Source of the DNA: an uncultured Erysipelotrichaceae bacterium
GTDB lineage: Bacteria; Bacillota_I; Bacilli_A; RFN20; CAG-288
Assembly (NCBI GenBank): GCA_902771745.1
Contig: CACXYG010000020.1
Span: forward strand, 1 to 13,245
DNA: 13,245 bases
Direction: 5' to 3'
The notes beneath the pieces are model-generated. The model was not told where the DNA came from, made no database searches, and was given only the letters and a program-made list of their open reading frames with translations. Made by a program: the position numbers and the translations under genes. This document shows positions 7,137 through 12,883 of this stretch, one piece after another. Each line of letters opens with the position of its first letter. Within the stretch, counting starts at the first letter, position 1.

Positions 7137-7799
7137 ATGAAACCTTTATCATTATTAGAAAATATCAAAGTCTGCATCTTCGATATGGATGGCACATTAG
7201 TAGACTCTCTTGGTATCTGGGATGATATCGATGAGAGATTTTTTCATCAATATGGACTAGAAGTTCCGGAAAACTATGGCAAAGCCTTAGCCCATATGTC
7301 CTTTATGGAAATGGCCCAGTATACCAAAGAAACCTATCACATTCCTGATTCTGTAGATACCATCGCTCAGACCTGGATCAACTGGTCTCAGGATGCTTAC
7401 CTATATACCATTGAAGCCAAACCTGGCGTCAAAGAATTTTTGACCTATTTAAAATCCTTGGGTATGCCATTATCTTTAGCAACCGCCAATCGTCGTTCCT
7501 TATATGAACCCTGTCTTGTTCGTAACGGCCTGGATTCCTATTTTGACTTCATCGACAACGTCAATGATCTCAACACCGCCAAAAACGAACCGAAGATCTA
7601 TCTCCATTTGGCTTCTCAGATGAATTCCAAACCAGAAGAAACACTCGTCTTTGAAGATGTGATTCAAGCAGTCCAGACTGCTCATGACGCTTCTTTTAAA
7701 GTCGTCGGTGTTTATGACAAGAGAAATGAGAATTCTTTTGAAGATATCAAGAAGGTTGCCAATCATATCATCATGGATTATCGAGACCTTTTATCCTGA
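7137..7799 (+). CDS. HAD-superfamily (subfamily IA) phosphatase, beta-phosphoglucomutase-like
   Basis: This 220-residue cytosolic hydrolase has all four HAD motifs: FDMDGTLVDS (15-24) with nucleophile Asp16 and acid/base Asp18; SLATANR (113-119) with Thr116; Lys153 in EPKIY; and VFEDV (171-175) with Asp174. The helical cap between about residues 28 and 95 places it in the group that includes beta-phosphoglucomutase and small-metabolite phosphatases. Asp18 and the length fit either activity. The substrate cannot be assigned. It is divergent from the exonuclease operon across a 68-bp gap, ends in TGA, and no strong terminator follows before the riboswitch promoter. Confidence 0.88.
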   Translation: MKPLSLLENIKVCIFDMDGTLVDSLGIWDDIDERFFHQYGLEVPENYGKALAHMSFMEMAQYTKETYHIPDSVDTIAQTWINWSQDAYLYTIEAKPGVKEFLTYLKSLGMPLSLATANRRSLYEPCLVRNGLDSYFDFIDNVNDLNTAKNEPKIYLHLASQMNSKPEETLVFEDVIQAVQTAHDASFKVVGVYDKRNENSFEDIKKVANHIIMDYRDLLS

Positions 7800-7845
7800 T
7801 TTTGTATCTTTTCAAAACAAAATTATCAAAAGAGAAGAGTTATTG

Positions 7846-7875
7846 TTGACTAACCGAACCCAAAAGGGATAGACT
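7846..7875 (+). promoter_or_regulatory. Promoter of the riboswitch-exchanger transcript
   Basis: TTGACT (7846-7851) and TAGACT (7870-7875) are 18 bp apart, a good vegetative promoter. The predicted start near 7882 lies at the 5' edge of the aptamer; P1 as drawn begins at 7879, so the start may be a few bases earlier. Confidence 0.6.
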
Positions 7876-7878
7876 TAC

Positions 7879-7971
7879 TCTCGCTTAGGGGAGTAGTTGT
7901 CGCGCAAGCGAGGCTTCGTCAACATCGTGATCTCTCATATCGAGGATCTGGCGTAACCATAAATAACGAGA
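7879..7971 (+). promoter_or_regulatory. yybP-ykoY (manganese) riboswitch aptamer
   Basis: The leader contains the yybP-ykoY core GGGGAGTAG (7888-7896), then a hairpin arm, a second conserved block GTCAACATCGTGATC (7918-7932) and GGATCTGGCGTAACC (7944-7958). The closing stem P1 is formed by TCTCG (7879-7883) with CGAGA (7967-7971). Known members bind Mn2+ (and Ca2+) between the two internal loops and control metal exporters, including CaCA-family exchangers. Here it lies directly upstream of a CaCA gene and a terminator. Assignment is by eye from the conserved loops and gene context, not by a covariance search. Confidence 0.85.
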
Positions 7972-8017
7972 CTTAAGGCAGAGTGCAGACTCTGCCTGGA
8001 GTCTCGTTTTCTTTTTT
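7965..8017 (+). terminator. Riboswitch-controlled terminator
   Basis: The outer stem AACGAGACT (7965-7973) pairs with AGTCTCGTT (8000-8008), and the inner stem GGCAGAGT (7977-7984) with ACTCTGCC (7989-7996) around a GCAG loop; a T-rich run follows. Bases 7967-7971 are also the 3' strand of aptamer P1, so aptamer closing and termination are mutually exclusive. Metal binding should therefore turn the gene on. Confidence 0.87.
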
Positions 8018-8060
8018 ACCCCGAGGCAAAGGAAAACTCATTTATTTAGGAGGCTGTTTT

Positions 8061-9152
8061 ATGGGTTGGTGGATTTATCCGGTTTATTTTGTCGATTTAG
8101 CAGCGATGGTGTTCTTATCTTTCTTCTTAGGTAACTTAGTTGATATGTTAGATAAGAAAACCAAAATCTCTGGCGCCTTTATCGGCGGTGTCTTACTTGC
8201 AGCAGTCACGTCTCTTCCAGAACTGTTTACCGCATTCTCTGCGGTCGTCATGGTCAAGAATCCGGAACTGGTTGTCGGTGACATCATGGGCAGTATTCTC
8301 TTCGACCTTGTCTGTCTTGGCTTAGAAACCTTCTTGTTTGTCAAACACTTCAAGGATACCAAGTTCCAAGCCTGGCATTGGATGAATGGTACAGCTTGTC
8401 TTATCATGTATGGTCTTTGTGCCTATGGCTTCTTCGCTCCTGCCGAAGCACAGTTGATGCTTGGCGATATCAATGTCATCTCTATTCTCATCTTCGTCTT
8501 ATACATCCTTACGCTTGTCTTCCAGCCTAAGGAAAGTGATGATGATCCCGAAGAAGAATTATCCGCTGATGGCAAGAAAGCTGATAAAGCTGATGATTGG
8601 TCTTTAAAGAAAGTCATCTTCTGGTTCATCGTTTCTTCTCTCTTATTGATTGGAACTTCCATCTTCCTTACTTATCTTACGGATTGGATTAAGGCTAGCG
8701 TTCCTGCTTTATCTGGTTCTGTCGCTGGTGCTTTACTTCTTGGTGTTGGTACTTCTATTCCAGAAATCGTCTCTACCGCTCAGCTCTTCCACAAGAAGAA
8801 TTACGATGCCGGTTATGGTAATATGATTGGTTCTTGTACCTTCGACTTCGCCATTCTTGCTATTTCTGACTTCATCTCCTGGCACTACTATGTTCAGGAA
8901 GGTCTTACCGCTACCGCCACTCGTATCCAGACACATGGTATCTTCCTCATTGATGGTGACACCTTCAAGTTTGTCATCTTCGGTATCATTGCCACTGCTG
9001 GCATTATCGCTTTATCCTTATTACGTAAGTACACCAAGATCTACGAAAACAAGAAGAAGTTATCTTATGTCATCACCGGCGCAATTGCTACCATCTTAGT
9101 CGCTGGCTACTTCTTAACCTTCTTCTTACCTTGGAATCCATTAGCCGCTTAA
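8061..9152 (+). CDS. CaCA-superfamily cation exchanger, probable Mn2+/Ca2+ efflux protein
   Basis: A 363-residue membrane protein of the Ca2+/cation antiporter superfamily (COG0530-like), predicted to export a divalent cation in exchange for Na+ or H+. It has the two inverted alpha-repeats of the family: GGVLLAAVTSLPEL (42-55) with GDIMGSILFD (73-82), and LLGVGTSIPEIVSTA (226-240) with GNMIGSCTFDF (253-263). About ten hydrophobic segments are seen, split by an acidic, lysine-rich cytosolic loop (158-180). I start it at 8061 because AGGAGG lies 7 nt upstream (8048-8053); the frame is open back to 7983, but that would begin inside the terminator hairpin. Both SxPE motifs keep the ion-binding glutamate. 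Control by the upstream riboswitch makes manganese the most likely physiological substrate. Confidence 0.9.
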   Translation: MGWWIYPVYFVDLAAMVFLSFFLGNLVDMLDKKTKISGAFIGGVLLAAVTSLPELFTAFSAVVMVKNPELVVGDIMGSILFDLVCLGLETFLFVKHFKDTKFQAWHWMNGTACLIMYGLCAYGFFAPAEAQLMLGDINVISILIFVLYILTLVFQPKESDDDPEEELSADGKKADKADDWSLKKVIFWFIVSSLLLIGTSIFLTYLTDWIKASVPALSGSVAGALLLGVGTSIPEIVSTAQLFHKKNYDAGYGNMIGSCTFDFAILAISDFISWHYYVQEGLTATATRIQTHGIFLIDGDTFKFVIFGIIATAGIIALSLLRKYTKIYENKKKLSYVITGAIATILVAGYFLTFFLPWNPLAA

Positions 9153-9163
9153 TTGTTGTGATC

Positions 9164-9197
9164 ACTTCCTTGGCCTATCAGGCCAGGGAAGTTTTTT
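9164..9197 (+). terminator. Intrinsic terminator after the exchanger gene
   Basis: ACTTCC-T-TGGCC (9164-9175) pairs with GGCCA-G-GGAAGT (9181-9192) around a 5-nt loop, followed by six T residues. Confidence 0.9.
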
Positions 9198-9254
9198 CTT
9201 TCTAAAAAGTAGATTTAACTTTTTATTTTTTAAGTACATTTTAGTTTTGCTTTA

Positions 9255-9285
9255 TATACTAGTGTCACCTTACACATGTAGGAGG
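9255..9285 (+). promoter_or_regulatory. Promoter -10 and ribosome site of the beta-helix lipoprotein gene
   Basis: TATACT at 9255-9260 is the probable -10 box and AGGAGG at 9280-9285 is a full-consensus ribosome site 8 nt before the ATG. No convincing -35 element is seen in the T-rich sequence upstream. Confidence 0.5.
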
Positions 9286-9293
9286 AATTCATT

Positions 9294-10298
9294 ATGCAAT
9301 TAAGAAAAATGTTATCCTTAGTCGGTTTATCCTTATTGTTGACCGGTTGTGGTACCACCAACAACAGTGGAACAACCACATCTAATGGTACGACAACCAC
9401 AAGTACAACGACCTCATCCACAACCACAACCTCTTCTACCAAAGCCAAAACCAGCACAGAATTAGCTGCCTTAGAAACAGAATATGGCACGTTCTCCATC
9501 ACACCAGAAACCTCCACTTATGAAAGCAACATCTCTTATGATTCTTCTACCAATACCTATACCATCGCCGTCGATACTGACAAAGTCACTTATGTTGTCA
9601 AAGGTTATTTCGCTGGTTCTATCGTCATCGATGATGTCAATAATTTATCTGACACCACCACAGGTTATAAGGGTGTCTGTTTAGAGTTACAGGGAGCAGC
9701 ATTGGTCTCAACCGATGGCGACCCCGTTATCAAATATGATGTGGGTAAGAAAAACGTCGAGATCAAATCCAAGAACGGTTATACCAACCACGTCATTGCC
9801 AACGGTTCGGCCAATGCAATCGAATCCGATAACAACGTCGAGTTATCCGGTAAAGGCACATTGAACATCACCGCAGCCCAAGAACACGCCATTGAAGCCG
9901 ATGGTGATATCACCATCTACAGCGCTGGCACTTATAATGTCACTACGGGTCATGATGGTTTCCACGGACATAACTTCTACACCTACACTGATGATGGTGA
10001 TGTCTTCTCTGGTACTTTGACCATGTATGATATTGTCTCGCAGGCGATTGAAGCTACGGATGATACCGCCTTAGATGGTCTTATTGATATCACAGGTGGC
10101 ACAATCAATGTCGATAATGCGGAATCTGTCTTCAAGACCGATACCGCACTCACCATCGGTGCAAATGCCAAGGTTGTCGCTACTAATTTGACTGGTGATC
10201 CCGTTGTCAAACTAGATGACAACACCAAGACTGTGACCATCACTGTCAATGGCACCTTCACTGTCGATGGTGCCGCCTATACAAAAACCAGCATCTAA
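9294..10298 (+). CDS. Secreted lipoprotein with Cthe_2159/DUF4353-type beta-helix carbohydrate-binding domain
   Basis: This 334-residue protein starts with a lipoprotein signal peptide whose lipobox LLTGC places the lipidated cysteine at Cys19. A threonine/serine/asparagine-rich linker (about 21-53) follows, a typical spacer through the cell wall. The rest is rich in repeating beta-strand turns of the form AIEADGDITIYSAGTY (195-210) and DGLIDITGGTINVDNA, with a DGFHGHN segment near 219. This matches the look of the Cthe_2159-like family (PF14262), right-handed parallel beta-helix proteins reported to bind polysaccharides and calcium. It is probably anchored to the outer face of the membrane and binds a glycan or metal. 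No catalytic residues can be assigned. It is monocistronic, between its own promoter and terminator. Confidence 0.8.
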   Translation: MQLRKMLSLVGLSLLLTGCGTTNNSGTTTSNGTTTTSTTTSSTTTTSSTKAKTSTELAALETEYGTFSITPETSTYESNISYDSSTNTYTIAVDTDKVTYVVKGYFAGSIVIDDVNNLSDTTTGYKGVCLELQGAALVSTDGDPVIKYDVGKKNVEIKSKNGYTNHVIANGSANAIESDNNVELSGKGTLNITAAQEHAIEADGDITIYSAGTYNVTTGHDGFHGHNFYTYTDDGDVFSGTLTMYDIVSQAIEATDDTALDGLIDITGGTINVDNAESVFKTDTALTIGANAKVVATNLTGDPVVKLDDNTKTVTITVNGTFTVDGAAYTKTSI

Positions 10299-10321
10299 TC
10301 ACTTAAGTTTGTAAAACATTC

Positions 10322-10348
10322 GAGGGAAGATTATCTTCCCTCTTTTTT
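10322..10348 (+). terminator. Intrinsic terminator after the beta-helix lipoprotein gene
   Basis: A perfect 9-bp stem (GAGGGAAGA, 10322-10330, with TCTTCCCTC, 10334-10342) and a 3-nt loop are followed by six T residues. Confidence 0.92.
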
Positions 10349-10358
10349 GTTTTAGTTA

Positions 10359-10383
10359 TATAATTGAAACGCTAAATAAAGGA
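10359..10383 (+). promoter_or_regulatory. Promoter -10 and ribosome site of the orphan lipoprotein gene
   Basis: A perfect TATAAT at 10359-10364 lies 28 nt before the ATG, and AAAGGA (10378-10383) is a fair ribosome site 9 nt before it. The expected -35 position falls in the preceding terminator. Confidence 0.5.
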
Positions 10384-10392
10384 TAAAATTAC

Positions 10393-11487
10393 ATGAAATC
10401 AAAAACTATTCTTCTTTCTTTGTTGCTCACGGCCTCTTTAGCTTCCTGTGTCAATGAAAAGCCCGAGGAAACCGCCATTAAAATCAGCGACTACCTTTCT
10501 TCCACCCCAGTTTCTGTCTCCCGCATCAACATCAAAAGAGGCGCCATGGAAATCTCTTATGATGTTTATAACGCTTACAGCAAAGAATTCAATGTTTACA
10601 AATATGCTATGAAGGATAATCCGAGTCAGTTTATCTATTCTTTGGATTACCACAATTCCAAAGGTGATATCGTCTTAAATGAATTCACGGAGAATTCTTA
10701 TAACACAGAAGAAATCAATTGTACCTATGTTGGCGTAGCTGGTACTCTATCCGATATCTATACCTTAAATCTGTATCAGGAAGAAAACTATCTGTTGATC
10801 AACCATGAATGCTGCCATAACATCTCTATGCCTGAACAAGACTATCAGGCATTCAAAAAACAGCATACCACAATAGATAAGGCATCCGAAAAAAACATGG
10901 CCATCTACAACCTCTCTAACGAAGCCTATCTTTCTTTCCACACCTTTAGTTATTACATTGATTTAAATCGTTATACTTCCTATGAATATATTGCCACTGA
11001 CAAGGATGAACCTGTGGAGAAAGAAATCACCAAAGTCAGCAATGAGAAAATCATCAGTTCAGATTACCTCATGACTTCAAATAATGGCACGCTTGATTTC
11101 TGTTTAGGTGGAAAAACCAACCTGCTTGATCTTAACGCCTATCAAAGCGGTGACGATATCAAATATATTCCATCTGATGACAATACCAAACTTCCTTATA
11201 CCTTGACCATCAATGACAAGGAATATGAAACCTATAACGCTTTTTGTGGAACGGTATTTCTTTCCATTGATTGCCAGTATGATTACAAAAAGAATGAACT
11301 CAAGTACAAAGAATATAACTATACAACAGCCAATATTGATCAGGACATTTTCCAATCCTTCATGAACCAAAGCCAGACCTCTTACACCCTTGATGGAAAT
11401 AAACATATCATCGATACCAAAAAAGAACTGACCTATTCACAAACTATTGAAACAACAAAGGATCTCATCTTTGTCTACGTCGCTTAG
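10393..11487 (+). CDS. Secreted lipoprotein of unknown function
   Basis: This 364-residue protein has a clear lipoprotein signal: MKSK, a hydrophobic core (5-13) and the lipobox SLASC with lipidated Cys19. The mature part is rich in Tyr, Asn, Asp, Glu and Lys and appears mostly beta-stranded, with no transmembrane segment after the signal. A cysteine pair (HECCH, about 137-141) plus scattered Cys residues (about 109, 237, 287 and 295) might form disulfides. I recognise no family or catalytic motif. Its position between two other lipoprotein genes suggests a cell-surface role. The ATG is supported by AAAGGA. Nothing in the sequence points to damage or transfer. Confidence 0.75.
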   Translation: MKSKTILLSLLLTASLASCVNEKPEETAIKISDYLSSTPVSVSRINIKRGAMEISYDVYNAYSKEFNVYKYAMKDNPSQFIYSLDYHNSKGDIVLNEFTENSYNTEEINCTYVGVAGTLSDIYTLNLYQEENYLLINHECCHNISMPEQDYQAFKKQHTTIDKASEKNMAIYNLSNEAYLSFHTFSYYIDLNRYTSYEYIATDKDEPVEKEITKVSNEKIISSDYLMTSNNGTLDFCLGGKTNLLDLNAYQSGDDIKYIPSDDNTKLPYTLTINDKEYETYNAFCGTVFLSIDCQYDYKKNELKYKEYNYTTANIDQDIFQSFMNQSQTSYTLDGNKHIIDTKKELTYSQTIETTKDLIFVYVA

Positions 11488-11504
11488 TTTCTCAGAAACA
11501 AAAA

Positions 11505-11547
11505 CCGACTTAAGATTACCATCTGGTAACAACTTAAGTCGGCTTTT
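11505..11547. terminator. Bidirectional terminator between two convergent lipoprotein genes
   Basis: A 10-bp stem (CCGACTTAAG, 11505-11514, with CTTAAGTCGG, 11533-11542) encloses a second small hairpin, TTACC/GGTAA. CTTTT follows on the plus strand and TTTTTGTTTC on the minus strand, so it can serve both convergent genes, though the minus-strand gene ends about 34 nt before it. Confidence 0.85.
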
Positions 11548-11580
11548 AAAATATGTTAGATTCTTAACACACAAAGGATA

Positions 11581-12390
11581 TCAGCTACCGCTTGCAGTCT
11601 TCCATCCTGCATAAAGCACAAACTCATCTCCCATCTTTAGTGTGAGACTGGTAGAGAAGTCCCATCTGTCCTTGCATTCCTTATCGGTATACCAGCCATT
11701 GAACTCATATCCATCAAGTTCTGGAGCTGGTGGCTCAATGATGCATTCCTCACTCCCGATATTATCCAGTCTATAGTGTCCGCCATCACCCTCGAGCGGA
11801 TAGTTGTTCATGAAGGTGATGTTGGCCGGTCTGCAATGCGGATTATAGATTTTACCATCTGGTGTCATCTCGCCTGGCAGGTAGGGATGCTTGGAATCAT
11901 ATAACGACTTATAGATGAAAGGTATGTTAGTATATTCATCTATACGATCTCCATAGAATTCTTCCGAACAGACCATAAGGTCCACATTTCTCCCATCATG
12001 TCCGTTCTCTATTTTCTCCAGAGTCTCGAAGACAAAGAGCTTCTTCAGTGTGCTAGGAAAATAGATTGGATCATTATCCTCAGGTGACCAAGCCAATTGT
12101 GCTCTTCCCATCTGTTTGACTGGATATCCATCAATGGTGCGAGGAATATCCAGCCTCTCCTGTTTCTCTCCCAGTGCTGTGAATCCATATACCAGAACAT
12201 ATGCACCATCCTTGATCAGGTTTGTCTCACTATCCCTGGACCCAACGACATAGTATTGCAAATAATCCGTCACACCAGAGTCCACAACACTGCCTTCCCG
12301 GAAGGTAATCCGTTTTCCAAGGCAGCCAGTCAAGGAAGTGACAGCCACAAAGGACATAAGTGCACTTCCAAAAATTCTCGGTTTTCTCAT
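11581..12390 (-). CDS. Lipoprotein with BspA-like (LRR_5) segment and C-terminal InlB B-repeat
   Basis: A 269-residue surface lipoprotein. The signal peptide ends in the lipobox SLTGC with lipidated Cys23. Residues about 64-135 contain a short BspA/LRR_5-like stretch: LDIPRTIDGYPVKQMG (80-95) and IYFPSTLKKL (109-118), a pattern common in surface proteins of gut Firmicutes. The C-terminus (about 190-264) is an InlB B-repeat/Flg_new unit with GYEFNGWYTDKECKDRWDF (227-245) and FVLYAGW (257-263). Such proteins often take part in adhesion. I start it at 12390, where AGGAGG lies 7 nt upstream and the signal peptide begins. The frame is open 64 codons further to a TTG at 12582, but that part has no ribosome site and would bury the signal peptide. 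Confidence 0.82.
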   Translation of the reverse strand: MRKPRIFGSALMSFVAVTSLTGCLGKRITFREGSVVDSGVTDYLQYYVVGSRDSETNLIKDGAYVLVYGFTALGEKQERLDIPRTIDGYPVKQMGRAQLAWSPEDNDPIYFPSTLKKLFVFETLEKIENGHDGRNVDLMVCSEEFYGDRIDEYTNIPFIYKSLYDSKHPYLPGEMTPDGKIYNPHCRPANITFMNNYPLEGDGGHYRLDNIGSEECIIEPPAPELDGYEFNGWYTDKECKDRWDFSTSLTLKMGDEFVLYAGWKTASGS

Positions 12391-12403
12391 GTATGTTCCT
12401 CCT

Positions 12404-12424
12404 AGAGATACATTTAGTATCTCT
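12404..12424 (-). promoter_or_regulatory. Hairpin abutting the ribosome site of the LRR_5/InlB lipoprotein gene
   Basis: On the minus strand AGAGATAC and GTATCTCT form a perfect 8-bp stem with a TAAAT loop, ending exactly where AGGAGG begins. It could be a repressor site, an mRNA-stabilising 5' hairpin, or a structure affecting ribosome access. Confidence 0.55.
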
Positions 12425-12766
12425 CCACAAGCTACTGAGTCCAGACAAGTGTAAACACAATAATCAAATGATCTCGGCTTTCCAGTATAGTTGGTCAAAC
12501 GAATTATGTTTACATCATTCAAAGTAGTAACAAGTTTAGCACTTATTCCATTGTTTTCTTCGCTATTTGTATGGGTGGTCAAATCCAGTCTTAAAACACT
12601 GATGATAATGAGAGACAGAAAAATATGTGTCTGAAAGACAGTCTAGAACGACACATAAATTTACTCCTTATATTATTTTGAATGCTCAACCCAGCAAAAA
12701 AGATATAAAATTAAAATCCAATTGTGAAAGTGCGTGGTATTCATTTTCATAAAAGGTGTGTCGCGA
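12425..12766. other. Non-coding stretch between lipoprotein gene and insertion sequence
   Basis: Apart from the hairpin at 12615-12657, I see no gene here. The minus strand is open in one frame back to 12582, but that frame shows no credible start. The left boundary of the insertion sequence must lie in this stretch or just beyond; without its right end the terminal repeat cannot be fixed. GGTGTGTCGCG at 12755-12765 is a candidate. Confidence 0.45.
12615..12657 (-). terminator. Possible minus-strand terminator
   Basis: TATGTGTC (12624-12631) pairs with GACACATA (12650-12657) over 8 bp around an 18-nt loop, and on the minus strand the stem is followed by TTTTTCTGT. It would stop transcripts leaving the insertion sequence before the lipoprotein gene. 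The large loop makes this uncertain. Confidence 0.4.
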
Positions 12767-12792
12767 TATAATATAGTCGCTACGAAAGGAAG
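12744..12792 (+). promoter_or_regulatory. Insertion-sequence promoter and leader-ORF ribosome site
   Basis: TTTTCA (12744-12749) and a perfect TATAAT (12767-12772) are 17 bp apart. AAAGGAAG at 12785-12792 is a ribosome site for the ATG at 12802, not for the transposase ATG at 12884, which has none. Confidence 0.6.
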
Positions 12793-12801
12793 CATTCAAT
12801 A

Positions 12802-12822
12802 ATGCATTCCAGAGGTCAGTGA
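12802..12822 (+). CDS. Possible six-codon leader peptide before the transposase
   Basis: ATG at 12802 is preceded by AAAGGAAG at 9 nt and encodes MHSRGQ followed by TGA. It lies wholly within arm A of the leader hairpin, so a ribosome on it would stop A pairing with A'. The ribosome-site match and the location suggest a leader peptide of an attenuation-type control; there is no other proof that it is translated. Confidence 0.35.
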   Translation: MHSRGQ

Positions 12823-12881
12823 CTGTATTGGTACTTGGCGGTCCCAGTCACTGGCTTCTGGAAAGCATGGACCCGCCAAGT
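12802..12881 (+). repeat. Interlocked A-B-A'-B' inverted repeats in transposase leader
   Basis: Arm A (12802-12825) pairs with A' (12845-12868) over 24 positions with one A-A mismatch and two G-U pairs. The intervening loop holds B (12833-12844), which pairs with B' (12869-12881) over 9+3 bp with one bulged base. B' ends 2 nt before the transposase ATG. With no linker between A' and B', both full stems cannot form at once, so the leader offers two alternative hairpins. Confidence 0.8.
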
Positions 12882-12883
12882 CT

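Noticed and set aside
7800..7828. Terminator after the HAD gene
   Set aside because: TTTTGT and ACAAAA could pair, but the stem is short, nearly all A-T and lacks a proper U-tract.
7983..8060. N-terminal extension of the cation exchanger to an upstream ATG
   Set aside because: It would start inside the riboswitch terminator hairpin; AGGAGG at 8048-8053 correctly serves the ATG at 8061.
9355..9460. Repetitive ACC/ACA tract as a tandem repeat or CRISPR-like array
   Set aside because: It encodes the Thr/Ser linker of the lipoprotein; there is no regular repeat-spacer pattern here or anywhere in the window.
12391..12582. 64-codon extension of the LRR_5/InlB lipoprotein
   Set aside because: It begins at a TTG without a ribosome site and would bury a clear lipoprotein signal peptide that has AGGAGG before it.
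12802..12881. A complete pseudoknot with both stems formed
   Set aside because: There is no linker between A' and B' to cross a 24-position stem; only alternative or partial pairing is possible.
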